Below are positions 10,231 through 20,392 of a stretch of 22,728 nt of DNA, piece by piece. Location of the stretch: the NCBI GenBank assembly GCA_008931825.1, contig QXVZ01024702.1, forward strand, positions 1 through 22,728, given 5' to 3'. Below the pieces are notes generated by a model. It was given only the letters and a program-made list of their open reading frames with translations, was not told where the DNA came from and ran no database searches. Source of the stretch: Phallusia fumigata. Taxonomy: Eukaryota > Chordata > Ascidiacea > Phlebobranchia > Ascidiidae. The position numbers and the translations under genes are program-made. The first letter of the stretch is position 1. Each line of letters starts with the position of its first letter.

Positions 10231-10352
10231 TCATGGGCCACGCGAAACGTATTTGGCGTGGGTGAAGTTTTAATTAACATTTGCAAACCTTGTCCAACGC
10301 TTCAGTCGACTGATAAACGGGCTGGTCTGTCCGAGGACTTAAAGTGTGCGGG
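10231..10352 (+). promoter_or_regulatory. Gene C promoter region
   Basis: Holds CCACGC (10239-10244), a 12-bp spacer GAAACGTATTTG identical to D and E, and GCGTGG (10257-10262), then CATTTGCAAACCTTG (10279-10293). The TATA-like box of D and E is not obvious. It lies directly upstream of the ATG at 10353. Confidence 0.45.
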
Positions 10353-13053
10353 ATGTATTTATTTTTAAGTCAATGGATTTTCAGAGGGTTGTTGTGTTCT
10401 GTGATTGTCGTATGCGCAAATGCAGGTGAGTTACATTTTAGGTAACAACAGAAAAGATTTACTATGTTCAAACTTTATGCAGGTGAATGCTTCAATGCGT
10501 CAGTCGTTTCAACCAACAGACACAACAATGTAACGTTTCAGTGGGCTGTCGGTGTAAAAAACATCACAATTGACATAGACTTTACATATAATCACCGCAC
10601 ATATTATGTGTTTATTTACTGGTATAAAAATAAAACCGACTATCAGTTAGCACACTGGAGCGAGGGAATTAGTGTGTACAATCGATCACTTGTTAATATC
10701 GAAGATAAGCTAGTGTCTTCAACAAGAAGTATTTTTCGATTTACCATTCTAAAGCCAAACTTGTTTAATGAAAGTTCCATCTTACTACGAAACGTTTTGT
10801 GTTGCTGTCAGGACAGGTACACCACGCCAAAAATTAAAATAAAATGTAAGTAAACTAAATTAAAACTTTGCATCTGGTCTTGTAAAGCATCTTGTGCAAA
10901 ACAGTTCAGAAACAAACCCAAATATCACTAGATTGTCCAAAGCTAAAAAATGAGAACTTCTTCAAACCACTTCATCAACAAAACATGGTTTATGGAAGCA
11001 AGGCAATCCTACAATGCAACGATTCAGTATTATTTGAAAATTCATCGATTATAGGACGTCAAGTCGCCTTAACCTGTAATAAATTTGCTCAATGGGAAGG
11101 TCCATCACCGGAATGTTACAAAGGTAAAAACACGTGGGTATCAAGAAACTAAATTTGCAATTAAATACGAAAAGTGGAATTTGATGAAAACAGTGATGTT
11201 ACACCTTTGCATGATAATGTATTCACAAGGTGACTCTTCATATTTTATTTTTTAGTACAGCTGTACCGTTTCTATGAAACACAATGTTTCATGTAAATAT
11301 TTGTCATTTATACAGGTCGCGTTCTTGATTTGAATAATGCTGCTGGGGTACAAACCTTCAAGCAAAACACAAGTGTATGAAACTTGGTCGAGTAAATTTT
11401 AGTACTTTGTAACCGCGCAAGTTGTTACGGCAATTCTAAAGCTGTTTTTGTGTTGTACAGTTTGCATGGGCCAAACTCAAGCTGACGCACTTGGATCACA
11501 GTCAGCTGGTGACGTGTCACCAAACGTCACATGACCAACACCGATCAGGAAGTAGATCTGTAAAACTCAACGTACAATGTTAGTTGGAGGCAGGAACCAC
11601 AGTTTTACTTCAATCCAAATTTAAAATCAAAACAAGAAAACAACAAACTGACTTTGCAAACGTTTAATCCAATTTGGCATTGTCTGCGTCGGCTGTTTTT
11701 TACTCGGGGCCATAACTTTTAGATGCCACTAACCTAAAGTGGGATATTTCTCGATCTGGCTCTGGATGAAACTAACCGGCTTCGATATTCAAACCATAGA
11801 ATACCTGGATTAACTTTAGTAACTATTGTCAACCTTTTTATTGTAGTTCCGCCTCTAATTCGTCCCAACACAACGGTGGATTCAAGCATAACTTTGCAAC
11901 AAAGCGACTATGTGGAATTTGTATTCAAGTCCAACCCTACTTTATCAGGGCACAGTGCAGTAACGGCTTTCAAGCAAGGTCAGTATTAGTAAAACAGCTT
12001 GAACTCGATGGCAAATTGTAGTGGGCGGAAAGGCTGCTTGAAATAGCTCAACTTGTGAATTGCATACGCAGTAATAGAACAACAGGCACGGCAGCATCTT
12101 ACGCTGTGAATCCAACAAACCAATCTTTCCTTTTGTAGGCAAAGAAGTTGACAACATATACTACGTCACTGATAACATCGAAAACAAAGTGGTCCTTCAT
12201 TTTACAAACGTAAGTCATAACGATGCACACCATACCTTTGTCAGCTTAATAACTGCAAACAAACATTGCAGGTTACCAAATCCGACCTTGGCGAATATTT
12301 GGTCGTTATAAAGTCATCGGCAATGTTTGCAACAACCCACGAAGTTACAGTAATCATCACAGAAAATAATGTGAAAGCTACTTTAATGTCTTCCACTGTC
12401 ATTGCACTCACTGTTCTGCTGTGCTTAGCTTGTGTGATTGCATTGCTTCTTGCAGTTAAGTTGGGAAGAATTTACTGCGTCAAGGACAATGGTAAGAGCA
12501 AGGGTTTAACATTTTCTATGACAATTTATTTAAACTATGAGAACACACTAAATATCCGGATAGCATACCTCGCATAACTTACATGACTAAATGTGTAATT
12601 TCCAATATACTACCAAACACCAACTGCGGGAAGTTTTAAAAAACAACTGGAAGTAGTTAACCATTTACAAAAAAAATAACAAACCAATAATATTTAAGGT
12701 AAAGATGAAAATTTAGCTGCTCGATACTGTACTGCACCAAGCAAAAATCCACCTCACGTTTCTGGACAAAGGTAAATTTTAACGTTGTACTTTGGCATAC
12801 AAAATGTAAACATTCACTACCATACACTTTATATTTGTCTGCTGAACTCCCAAAAATAAACGATTTATTTTTACACTATAGATTCCGTGCCTAGAACCCA
12901 ACAGACTTTTTATTTTCTTTTGTCAGAGCAAACCAAGAGGGTCATTCCCATGGGCAGCGATCAGCAAACAGAAGCCGTTACGTGAACGTAACACCACCCA
13001 GCGGGGTAGAAAGTCAAATCTATGAAATACCTGTCATAGCCGGACCGAAGTGA
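10353..13053 (+). CDS. Gene C: Ig-CCP-Ig-Ig receptor with a deleted part of exon 4
   Basis: Exons: 10353-10425, 10483-10845, 10932-11123, 11316-11374 (damaged), 11461-11578, 11847-11978, 12139-12209, 12272-12491, 12699-12771, 12927-13053 (TGA). Signal peptide MYLFLSQW and following hydrophobic core. Exons 1-3 are the most diverged of the cluster (Ig1 with WYKNKT and LCCCQD). From exon 5 on, the gene is nearly identical to B. Exon 4 has lost its 3' part, with the first Cys of Ig-like 2 and the normal donor; reading on hits TGA at 11378-11380. A GTATGA at 11375 could act as donor: the 59-bp exon would then end in phase 0 and the whole frame would close at 475 aa, 28 residues shorter in exon 4. 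So it is either a pseudogene or a variant with a broken second Ig domain. The exon 6 donor is GTCAGT. The tail keeps YVNV and YEIP. Confidence 0.7.
11274..11292. other. Small hairpin in intron 3 of gene C
   Basis: Perfect inverted repeat ATGAAAC, loop ACAAT, GTTTCAT, 23 bp before the exon 4 acceptor. The same hairpin is in gene D at 17056-17074; it is incomplete in E and absent in B. Confidence 0.5.
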
Positions 13054-14513
13054 TACAGTATTGGTTATCCATAAAACCAGATAAATTATACCGGAAACAG
13101 TGTGCACTGTCTGCAGCTGACAAATTCATATTGGCTTTTTGCTATTGTAGGACTGACTAAAACTAATGTCCGTCTCCCACGTGTGTTTTATCCGGCTTGT
13201 GATGTTGTTTGCAATTGCAATTTGTCGCCGCTGTAAGTATTTTCTGTGTGCCGCGCGCTTGGCATTTTAGGTCTACGTCTTAGACCTGGCAATGGTTTTG
13301 ATGGCAAATCATTAAAATTGACCATTTGGACTTTATTACGGTAAACGTACCAATAGCTTTATGATAGAACCTTGCTCAAATGAGAACAAAAGGTAAAATA
13401 ATTTCTAAAATATGAACGAACAGTAAAATAATTTATAAAGCATAGGGTTTGTTCATGCTGTCATTGTATTGTTGTTAATACTGTGTTTTCGCGTATAACG
13501 TACACTTTTCAACACTTTCATTTTTCATCTATCTTTTTGTTTCCTTTTTAATGTAATTAAAAAATTATTCAAATAGCCATAAGGCTACAATAAGACAAAC
13601 ATAGGTCCTTTGCCAGCCGGAATACTGATGTAAAGCTGTTAAATGTCGGTTTCAAGTTTTTGTGTACCCATGAAAACGGAAAGTGGCCCGGTGTTACTGT
13701 TTCTCATCATGTAAATGTCTTGAACAGAATACTGTTTATCGAAGTTTCAATTACGTGTTTTTTGCATTTGATAAATGATGACTAACCTGAAGTTGTACTA
13801 TTGACTGGCGATTGATTTATGAGTGATGTGATGTTTGTTTTACAATTATTAGAGCCGCCCTGTTACAAACCGAAAAGTTGTTTAGTACACAAAGAATAAT
13901 AGGAATTGTAGTCTGCAAGACTGATTTGTGGGAAAGTTTGCATGTTACATTTTTGCTGTCTGGATTGACACTTTCAGTGCCCCGATCATTTTGTTCCGGC
14001 GCCCTCGTTTCGTTCCGATATTTCATCCGGTTCCGAAGGTCTTGTTCCGTTCCGACACTCTTATTTCGTTGGTACAGTCCCATTTATTTCATGCCAAAAA
14101 TCAATTCCGAAAATTAGTATCAATCTTGTTCTTTCGTTCCGTTCATTCGTGAATAAAGCTCTGATCCGACCGAACCGTTTATCCAGCAATATGTAAATTA
14201 GTATTATCCAATTTCGGGCGTTCAGGTCATACAGAAATGATGTCGCATCAGTTTGTGTTGCAAGTTTATTCAAACGATCGCTGCGTATAACCCCCTAACT
14301 TCATATTTGTGGACTAAAAACCTGATACATATGTTTCGTGTTAACAACGTTTTATAATGTACAAAATGGTTCGATGTTCTTTTTTAATGTGGAAAATGAC
14401 ATGACATAAAGGCCCTGTGAATGCAACGTTACTAATACAGTATGAACATAACTATTATTAAAAATACACTGACCCCAAATAGTCCCTTAAAGCGGCATGT
14501 GATGTCATAAGTT
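13054..14513. repeat. Spacer after gene C, copy of the gene B spacer
   Basis: No gene seen. Nearly identical to 7029-8490, with the hairpin at 13269-13287 and the GTTCCG-rich patch at about 13980-14170. The offset to the gene B copy stays at 6021-6029 bp from exon 5 to the orphan tail, showing one recent duplicated block. Confidence 0.8.
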
Positions 14514-14928
14514 AAAACTATATGCCCTAATGTGTGAACATGGCATTAGTAGCAAAACTTCTGTCAAAAATATGTTCCCGATTTTTTTGTCGTATTTACT
14601 GTTGCTATTGTTTTTTCTACTCGAGCTGTTTGTAAAACAGGAAAGTCGAAACCAAACATGGGGTTACTTTCAAAGTGGAAGCCGATTCTATCTGCCTTGA
14701 AAGGTAAATTAAGAGCAAAACTTATTCCAACATTAAAAATACAAGTTAAACTTAGTGAAAAGAGTCCATTATTTTCTTAAGGTTCATTGTGTCCATTCAA
14801 AAAATTTATCATGTTCATAGCAGGGAAGGTCAAAAACCTGTTGCCTTTTTCCCACTCAACACCCAACGATATGTGAACGTGGAAGCATCCAACAACAGTT
14901 ATGCCACTTATTATAAAATTCCTAAAAG
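14514..14928 (+). pseudogene. Orphan A-type tail exons 9 and 10 after gene C
   Basis: Matches intron 8 to exon 10 of gene A. Exon 9 copy 14641-14703 is 63 bp, one base short, so it shifts frame. Exon 10 copy starts at 14824 and reads KPVA, then RYVNVEASNNSYATYYKIPK, but a deletion of about 28 bp has removed its stop codon. Glu of YEIP is Lys here. It is a broken remnant. Confidence 0.75.
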
Positions 14929-15461
14929 TGCGACGATGTTGAAGATTAATCATAAAAAAGTTTGCCGAAAACGTCTTGGCACAGATACGGTTTTGCTTTT
15001 ATTTTTGTCTGAAGTGTTAAAAATACCGAGTCCGCCGACGAGCTGTAGTCCGATTTCGTTTGGCAACAACTTTTGTTTTCGATTTTAAAGTTGCCGACAT
15101 TTGGGATAAATGTAAGTATTACCAACTACTGTTTTAATTTGGTAACCATCTTTTGTTTCTTCTCATGTGGCAAGTACCTTTATTTGCATCAGTTTTTATG
15201 CACAACATTGTACATGTAACTTTTGTCCCAACATGTGGGTGCCGGCATAAAATTTTCCAAGCGAGGCAAATCTTAATACATAGGCTACACGCACATATAT
15301 ACATATATATTTCGGTAATCAATGGCATGTGTCATAAATAAAGTACATTTATCGTCTACCGGGGGTGACAGGTGCTGCATCTTGCCCCTACGTGCCGCCG
15401 CACATGCGTCCAGTTATTTATTCATTTAGATGCAAGACCGATACAAAAACCATAAGGGTAG
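14929..15461. other. 3' flank of the orphan tail, no gene seen
   Basis: Related to the 3' flank of gene A (2383-2880) and to 8916-9340. It contains a short TA-rich run (ACATATATACATATATAT near 15293). I see no supported gene. Confidence 0.45.
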
Positions 15462-15798
15462 GTTTTACCATTATGTTATTTCTACATACACTATTAAGTG
15501 GATTGAAAAGGATATATTCAGTACAATATTTTCATCGGGGGACAAGTTGGGTAACAACTGGAGCATTTACTTTGAAAACAAGGTCACTATAAATTATGTT
15601 GCAAATAAATAATGTTTTAAATCCTACCATTAACATTACGAACATTTGATGAACAAGATTTGAACTTTTTGTTGTCACAACTCTAATTTTGTTCAGTTCA
15701 CGTGGGTTAAAATGACACCGACATCATCAGATCATCAAAAACTCGTGACGTGTTAAACGTCACATATCCAGGTAAATCTGTCAAACTTAACAAACAAT
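15462..15798 (+). pseudogene. Dead exon 4 end and exon 5 upstream of gene D
   Basis: The stretch about 15462-15582 resembles the second half of exon 4 of gene E, including ACAAG-GTCACT at the donor. The stretch 15697-15798 is an exon 5 copy with acceptor GTTCAG and donor GTAAGT still present. It reads FTWVKMTPTSSDHQKLVTC then TAA, because 3 bp are missing after the Cys codon. The same lesion is in the copy before gene E, so the two blocks share an ancestor. Confidence 0.75.
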
Positions 15799-15969
15799 GT
15801 AAGTGTTTGGAATGCCTGTTGATTCCAAAACGAAATGATAAAGGAAAACGTACGTTATAGAAGGCAAAAATAGTTAAATTGAACTTGGCAAGACATGAGC
15901 TGACAAAAAAGGAAACTTGTGGTGTACGTTACGTATATGAGTGGAACAGAGTGTGGTTCAAAATTTCTT

Positions 15970-16098
15970 GTTTGTACAGCCCACACGAAACGTATTTGGT
16001 GTGGGAGAATTGCAATTCTGGTAATAAATATATTGCACCTCAGCAGTCAACTGCTTGCTGAGTATCTGGTTGAATATTGGAAGTTGAAAGACTGCATT
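15970..16098 (+). promoter_or_regulatory. Gene D promoter region
   Basis: Inverted repeat CCCACAC (15980-15986), 12-bp spacer, GTGTGGG (15999-16005), then GAGAATTGCAATTCTG and a TATA-like AATATATT (about 16024-16033), about 70 bp before the ATG. Almost identical to the gene E promoter; function is inferred. Confidence 0.55.
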
Positions 16099-18994
16099 AT
16101 GTGTTCATTTCAATCTCAGTGGATTTTGAGGGGCTTGTTATGTTTGGTGATTTTTTCAGGCGTATATGCAGGAGTAAAACGACAGATTAAATTTCAACAG
16201 ATTGAAAAAATCAAGATATGGCATAACACGCCTATGCTCGACTTGTTTCAGGAAGTTGTTGGAACGCTTCAGTTGCATCAACGAATGGACACAACAATGA
16301 ATCGTTTCTGTGGGCTGTTGGTGTAACGAACGTTACAATCAATATTGAACTAACATATCGTAACATTTATGATACATACCTGAACATTGATAGCTATAAA
16401 AACGAAACATACACATTAGCTTATTGGTATAATGGTGGAATAGGGGTTTACAACTCATCACTGGCAGCAATCAGAACTGAACGTTCGTCTTCGAAAAGCA
16501 GTATTCTTGGTGTCACTCTTCTGAAGCCGAATTTGTTTAATGGAAGTTCAATTCAGCTATATAACCTGGGTTTGTTCTGCTGTTGTTGGGAGTACACAAG
16601 TTACATCACGCCGAAAATTTCAATTGAACGTAAGAGAAATATACTGTATTGTGTTTTCAAATTATTAAACTTACCCCAAATGTTCCCAGACTGTCCGAAG
16701 CCCAAAAACGTGCATACAGTCACTCCACTGAATCAGCAAGACCGGGTTTTTGGAAGCAAAGTAATTGTCCAATGCAATAATTCAGTGTTTATTGAAACTT
16801 CGGCTGTCGTAGGACGTCAAGTCGTCTTAACCTGCAATAAGTTTGCTCAATGGGAAGGTTCAACACCGGAATGTTACAAAGGTAAAATACATGGGTTCTA
16901 AGAAAATACATTTTCATTTTATAACGACATAAAGATTTCATACAAACAGTGATGTTGAAACGTTTGTATGACACTGTATACGCAAGGTGCCTTTTTTCAG
17001 AAATTTGATGTTTCTCTCATCGTATTTGGGTGTTAGGTTTTACTGTACCGTTTCTATGAAACACAATGTTTCATGTGAATAATTTGTTATTTACACAGGT
17101 CGCATTCTTGATTTGAATACCGCTGCTAGGGTACAAACCTTCAAGCAAAACACAAATGTATTGCTATTCTGCGACCAGTTCAATGAAGACATGGATAACA
17201 TCAGTATAACATTAGAAAACAAAACATATGTTGGCAATAAGGTAAAAAATCCGAGTAAATTTTAGTACTTTGTAACCATGCAAATTGTTACGACAATTCT
17301 AAAGCTGTTGTTGTGTTGTGCAGTTTGCGTGGGGCAAATTTACGCTGACGCATTTCGATCACAGTAGACTAGTGACGTGTCACCAAACGTCACATGACCA
17401 ACACCGTTCAGGAAGCAGATCTGTTAAACTCAATGTACAATGTAAGTGGGAGGCAGAAACCTCGGTTTCACTTCACTTCAAATTAAAAATAAAATCAGTC
17501 AACAACAAATTTTCCTTACAAGCGTTTAATCCAATGTGCAACATTTGCAAGGGCATTGTCTGAGTTGATATACTTTTTAATAGGGGCCACGATTTTAAAT
17601 ACCACCAATAATAGGTAGGACACTTTTCGGTCTTGAAGCCAATCGGCTTCGACATTCAAATCATAGAATGTAACTAGCAGGATTAACTTAAGCAACTACT
17701 GTCAACCTCTTGTTATAGTTCCGCCTCTAATTCCACCCAACACAACGGTGCATTCAAGTATAACTTTGCAACAAAGCAACTATGTGGAATTTGTGTTCAA
17801 GTCCAATCCCACCCTATCAGGGTACGGTGCAGTAACGGCTTTCAAGCAAGGTAAATATTGGGCAATGGCAAAACAGGACGCTAGAACGAGATAGCTTAAC
17901 GTGGGCGAAAAGGCTATCACGTGTCTTTAAGTGCGTAAGACGAAACAACATAACTTGTTTGCATATAAGTTTGCTGGAATACGACGACAGGCGCGGCAAC
18001 ATCTTATGTATTTTGGCCGCATTGTAACAGAAATCCAACAAACCAATCTTTCCTTTTGCAGGCAAAGAAGTTGACAACATTTACTACGTCACTGATAACA
18101 TCAAAAACAAAGTGGTTCTTCATTTCACAAACGTAAGTCATAACGATGCACACCATACCTTTGTGAGCTTAATAATTGCAAACAAATATTGCAGGTTACA
18201 AAAACTGACCTTGGCACATATTTGGTCGTTATAAAGTCATCGGCAATGTTTGCAACAACCTATGAAGTTACAGTAATCGTCACAGAAAATAATGTGAACG
18301 GCACCATGGAAGAACACACAGGGCAACAAGTTGCTTCAACGTCTTCCACTGCCATTGCACTCACTGTACTACTGTGCTTAGCTTGTGTGGTTGCATTGCT
18401 TCTTGCTGCTAAGTTGGGAAGCATTTACTGCGTCAGGGACAATGGTAAGGTCAAGCTTTTAATGTTTTTTACGATTAATAAATTAAACGCCGAGTACACA
18501 CCAAATATCTGGATAGCATAACTAGCATACCTTACGAACACCAACTAAATACATACATTATCTGCGGCAAACTAAAAAAAACAGAAACTTTTGAACATTT
18601 TCAAATCAAACCTATTAACCTAATAATATTTAAGGTAAAGGAGATAATGTGGCTGCTCGATACAGTGCTACACCAAGCAAGAATCCTCCTTCCGCATCTA
18701 GACAAAGGTATACTTGAACGGTATTTTCGGGCAAACAAAACGTAAAACGTTCAATATCATGCACTTAAAAGTAATTGTCTGCTGAGTCCACAAATATAAA
18801 CGAATTGGTTTTAAACTTTAAGATTTCGTGCCTAGAAACCAACTGACGTTTTTTTTTTCTTCTACAGAGCAAACCAAGAAGGTAATTTCCATGGGCAGCG
18901 ATCAGCAAACAAAAGTCGATACGAGAACGTGACACCACCCAGCGGTGTAGAAAGTCAAATCTATGAAATACCTGATGTAACAGGACAGAAGTGA
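16099..18994 (+). CDS. Gene D: Ig-CCP-Ig-Ig receptor with a damaged exon 1 donor
   Basis: Exons: 16099-16171 (donor damaged), 16252-16629, 16690-16881, 17099-17241, 17324-17441, 17719-17850, 18062-18132, 18195-18444, 18635-18707, 18868-18994 (TGA). Using the ancestral exon 1 end gives 1557 bp, 518 aa, fully open. However, the bases after it read GAGTAA where gene E has GTGAGA. The nearest GT (16174) lengthens exon 1 by 2 bp and leads to a stop at 16324-16326. All later exons, splice sites and frames are intact. The CCP has its four Cys and Trp. Ig-like 1 has lost the Trp of WYKN (DSYKN). Exon 8 carries 30 bp more than B and C just before the membrane helix (MEEHTGQQVA region). The tail has YENV and YEIP. 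It may be a very recent pseudogene, or may use a non-canonical or trans-splice solution. Confidence 0.7.
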
Positions 18995-19755
18995 CACTAT
19001 GTTGGAAGTCTAAAACTAAATCTTGTAAACTTTTAATAATGTAATGATGCGATGCATTTCTTCTGGTCGGACTGACTGAAAAATGTGGGTGGTACTTTTA
19101 GTTTGATTTTGCATTTGTCGGCGCTATAAAGGCATTTTCTCTGTGCCGCGGTCGCATAATATAACAGTCTGGCGTGTTTGGCGCTTTAGGCTTTAGACCT
19201 GGTATTTGTTTTGACATTATCGCTTTTCTTGAGATACAGACAAGCTATAAGCGTTTATGTGTTTCAATGGTTGATCCTGTTGACCCATGGGACTTTATTC
19301 CCGTTTAAATAACTCTCTATACGACACGATTTATGTTTCAACCCTGCTCTAAATGGACAGAAGTTAAAACAATGCATAGAGAATAGGGTTTTGTTTACGC
19401 CGCTGTCAGACGGTTGTCAATACTTTGTATACACGTGCATCGTACGGTTTTCAACATTTATGTTTTCAATCTATTTTATATTTGCTTTTTTGAATCTATT
19501 TGTAAAAGGCTAAATAGAGGTCAAGAAAGGTATATTACCAATCGGAGTACGGGTGTGGAACTGAAGGTTCTTTCCAAAGTCGGTTTCAATGTCTTTGCGT
19601 ACCTACGAAAACGAAAACTGACAAGGGGTTACTGTTTCTCGACATGTGAATATTATGGTAGAAATACTGATAACGTTTATCGTAGTTTCAATTACGTTTT
19701 ACTGTGTGTAATAAACGATGACTTGAAGTTGTACTTTTGACTGGTAATTCACTTA
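18995..19755. other. Spacer after gene D, shortened
   Basis: A diverged copy of the first half of the B and C spacers, ending where TTGACTGG matches 7779 of the B spacer. It then joins directly to the dead exon 4 block before gene E. The orphan tail exons and 3' flank found after B and C are missing here. A 108-codon frame at 19414-19740 lies in this non-coding block and is not conserved in the other spacers. Confidence 0.6.
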
Positions 19756-20091
19756 GGTTTTACCACATTGTTATTCCACATACACTATTAGTTAGATTGA
19801 AAAGGATATATTCAGTACATTATTTTCATCGGGAGACAAGTTGGGTAACAACTGGATTTACTTAGAAAACAAGGTCACTACAATTTTTGTTGCAGATAAA
19901 TAATGTTTAAATCCTACCATAAACATTACGAAGATTTGATGAACAAGATTTGATTTTGTTGTTGTCACAACTCTAATTTTGTTCAGTTCACGTGGGTTAA
20001 AATGACACCGACGTCATCACATCATCGGAAACTAGTGACGTGTTAAACGTCACATATCCAGGTAACAGATCTGACAAACTTAACAAACAAT
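19756..20091 (+). pseudogene. Dead exon 4 end and exon 5 upstream of gene E
   Basis: The stretch 19756-19873 resembles the second half of exon 4, ending ACAAG-GTCACT. The stretch 19987-20091 is an exon 5 copy reading FTWVKMTPTSSHHRKLVTC then TAA. The donor is GTGAGA. Closely similar to the block before gene D (15462-15798). Confidence 0.75.
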
Positions 20092-20263
20092 GTGAGAGTT
20101 TGGAATGCCTGTTGATTCTAAAACGAAATGATAAAGGAAAACTTATGTTATAGAAGGCAAAAATAGTTAAATTGAACTTGGCAAGGCATTAGCTGACAAA
20201 AAGAGGAAACTTGTGGTGTACGTTATGTATATGAGTGGAACAGAGTGTGGTTCAAAATTTCTT

Positions 20264-20392
20264 GTTTGTACAGCCCACACGAAACGTATTTGGTGTGGGA
20301 GAATTGCAAACCTGGTAATATATATATTGCACCTCAGCAGTCAACTGCTTGCTGAGTGTCTGGTTGAATATTGGAAGTTGAAAGACTGCATA
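20264..20392 (+). promoter_or_regulatory. Gene E promoter region
   Basis: CCCACAC (20274-20280), spacer GAAACGTATTTG, GTGTGGG (20293-20299), GAGAATTGCAAACCTGG, TATA-like AATATATATATT (about 20317-20328), then CACCTCAGCAGTCA, before the ATG at 20393. Conserved in D and in part in B and C. Confidence 0.55.

Noticed and set aside
15919..16098. In-frame upstream extension of the gene D signal peptide, also at 20213-20392 in E
   Set aside because: It runs through the TATA-like box and inverted repeat. Similarity between D and E is just recent DNA duplication, and B and C do not keep it. The MCSFQSQW ATG is directly followed by a good signal peptide.
19414..19740. 108-codon frame after gene D
   Set aside because: It lies in a diverged spacer block whose copies after B and C have no such frame, and no domain is seen.
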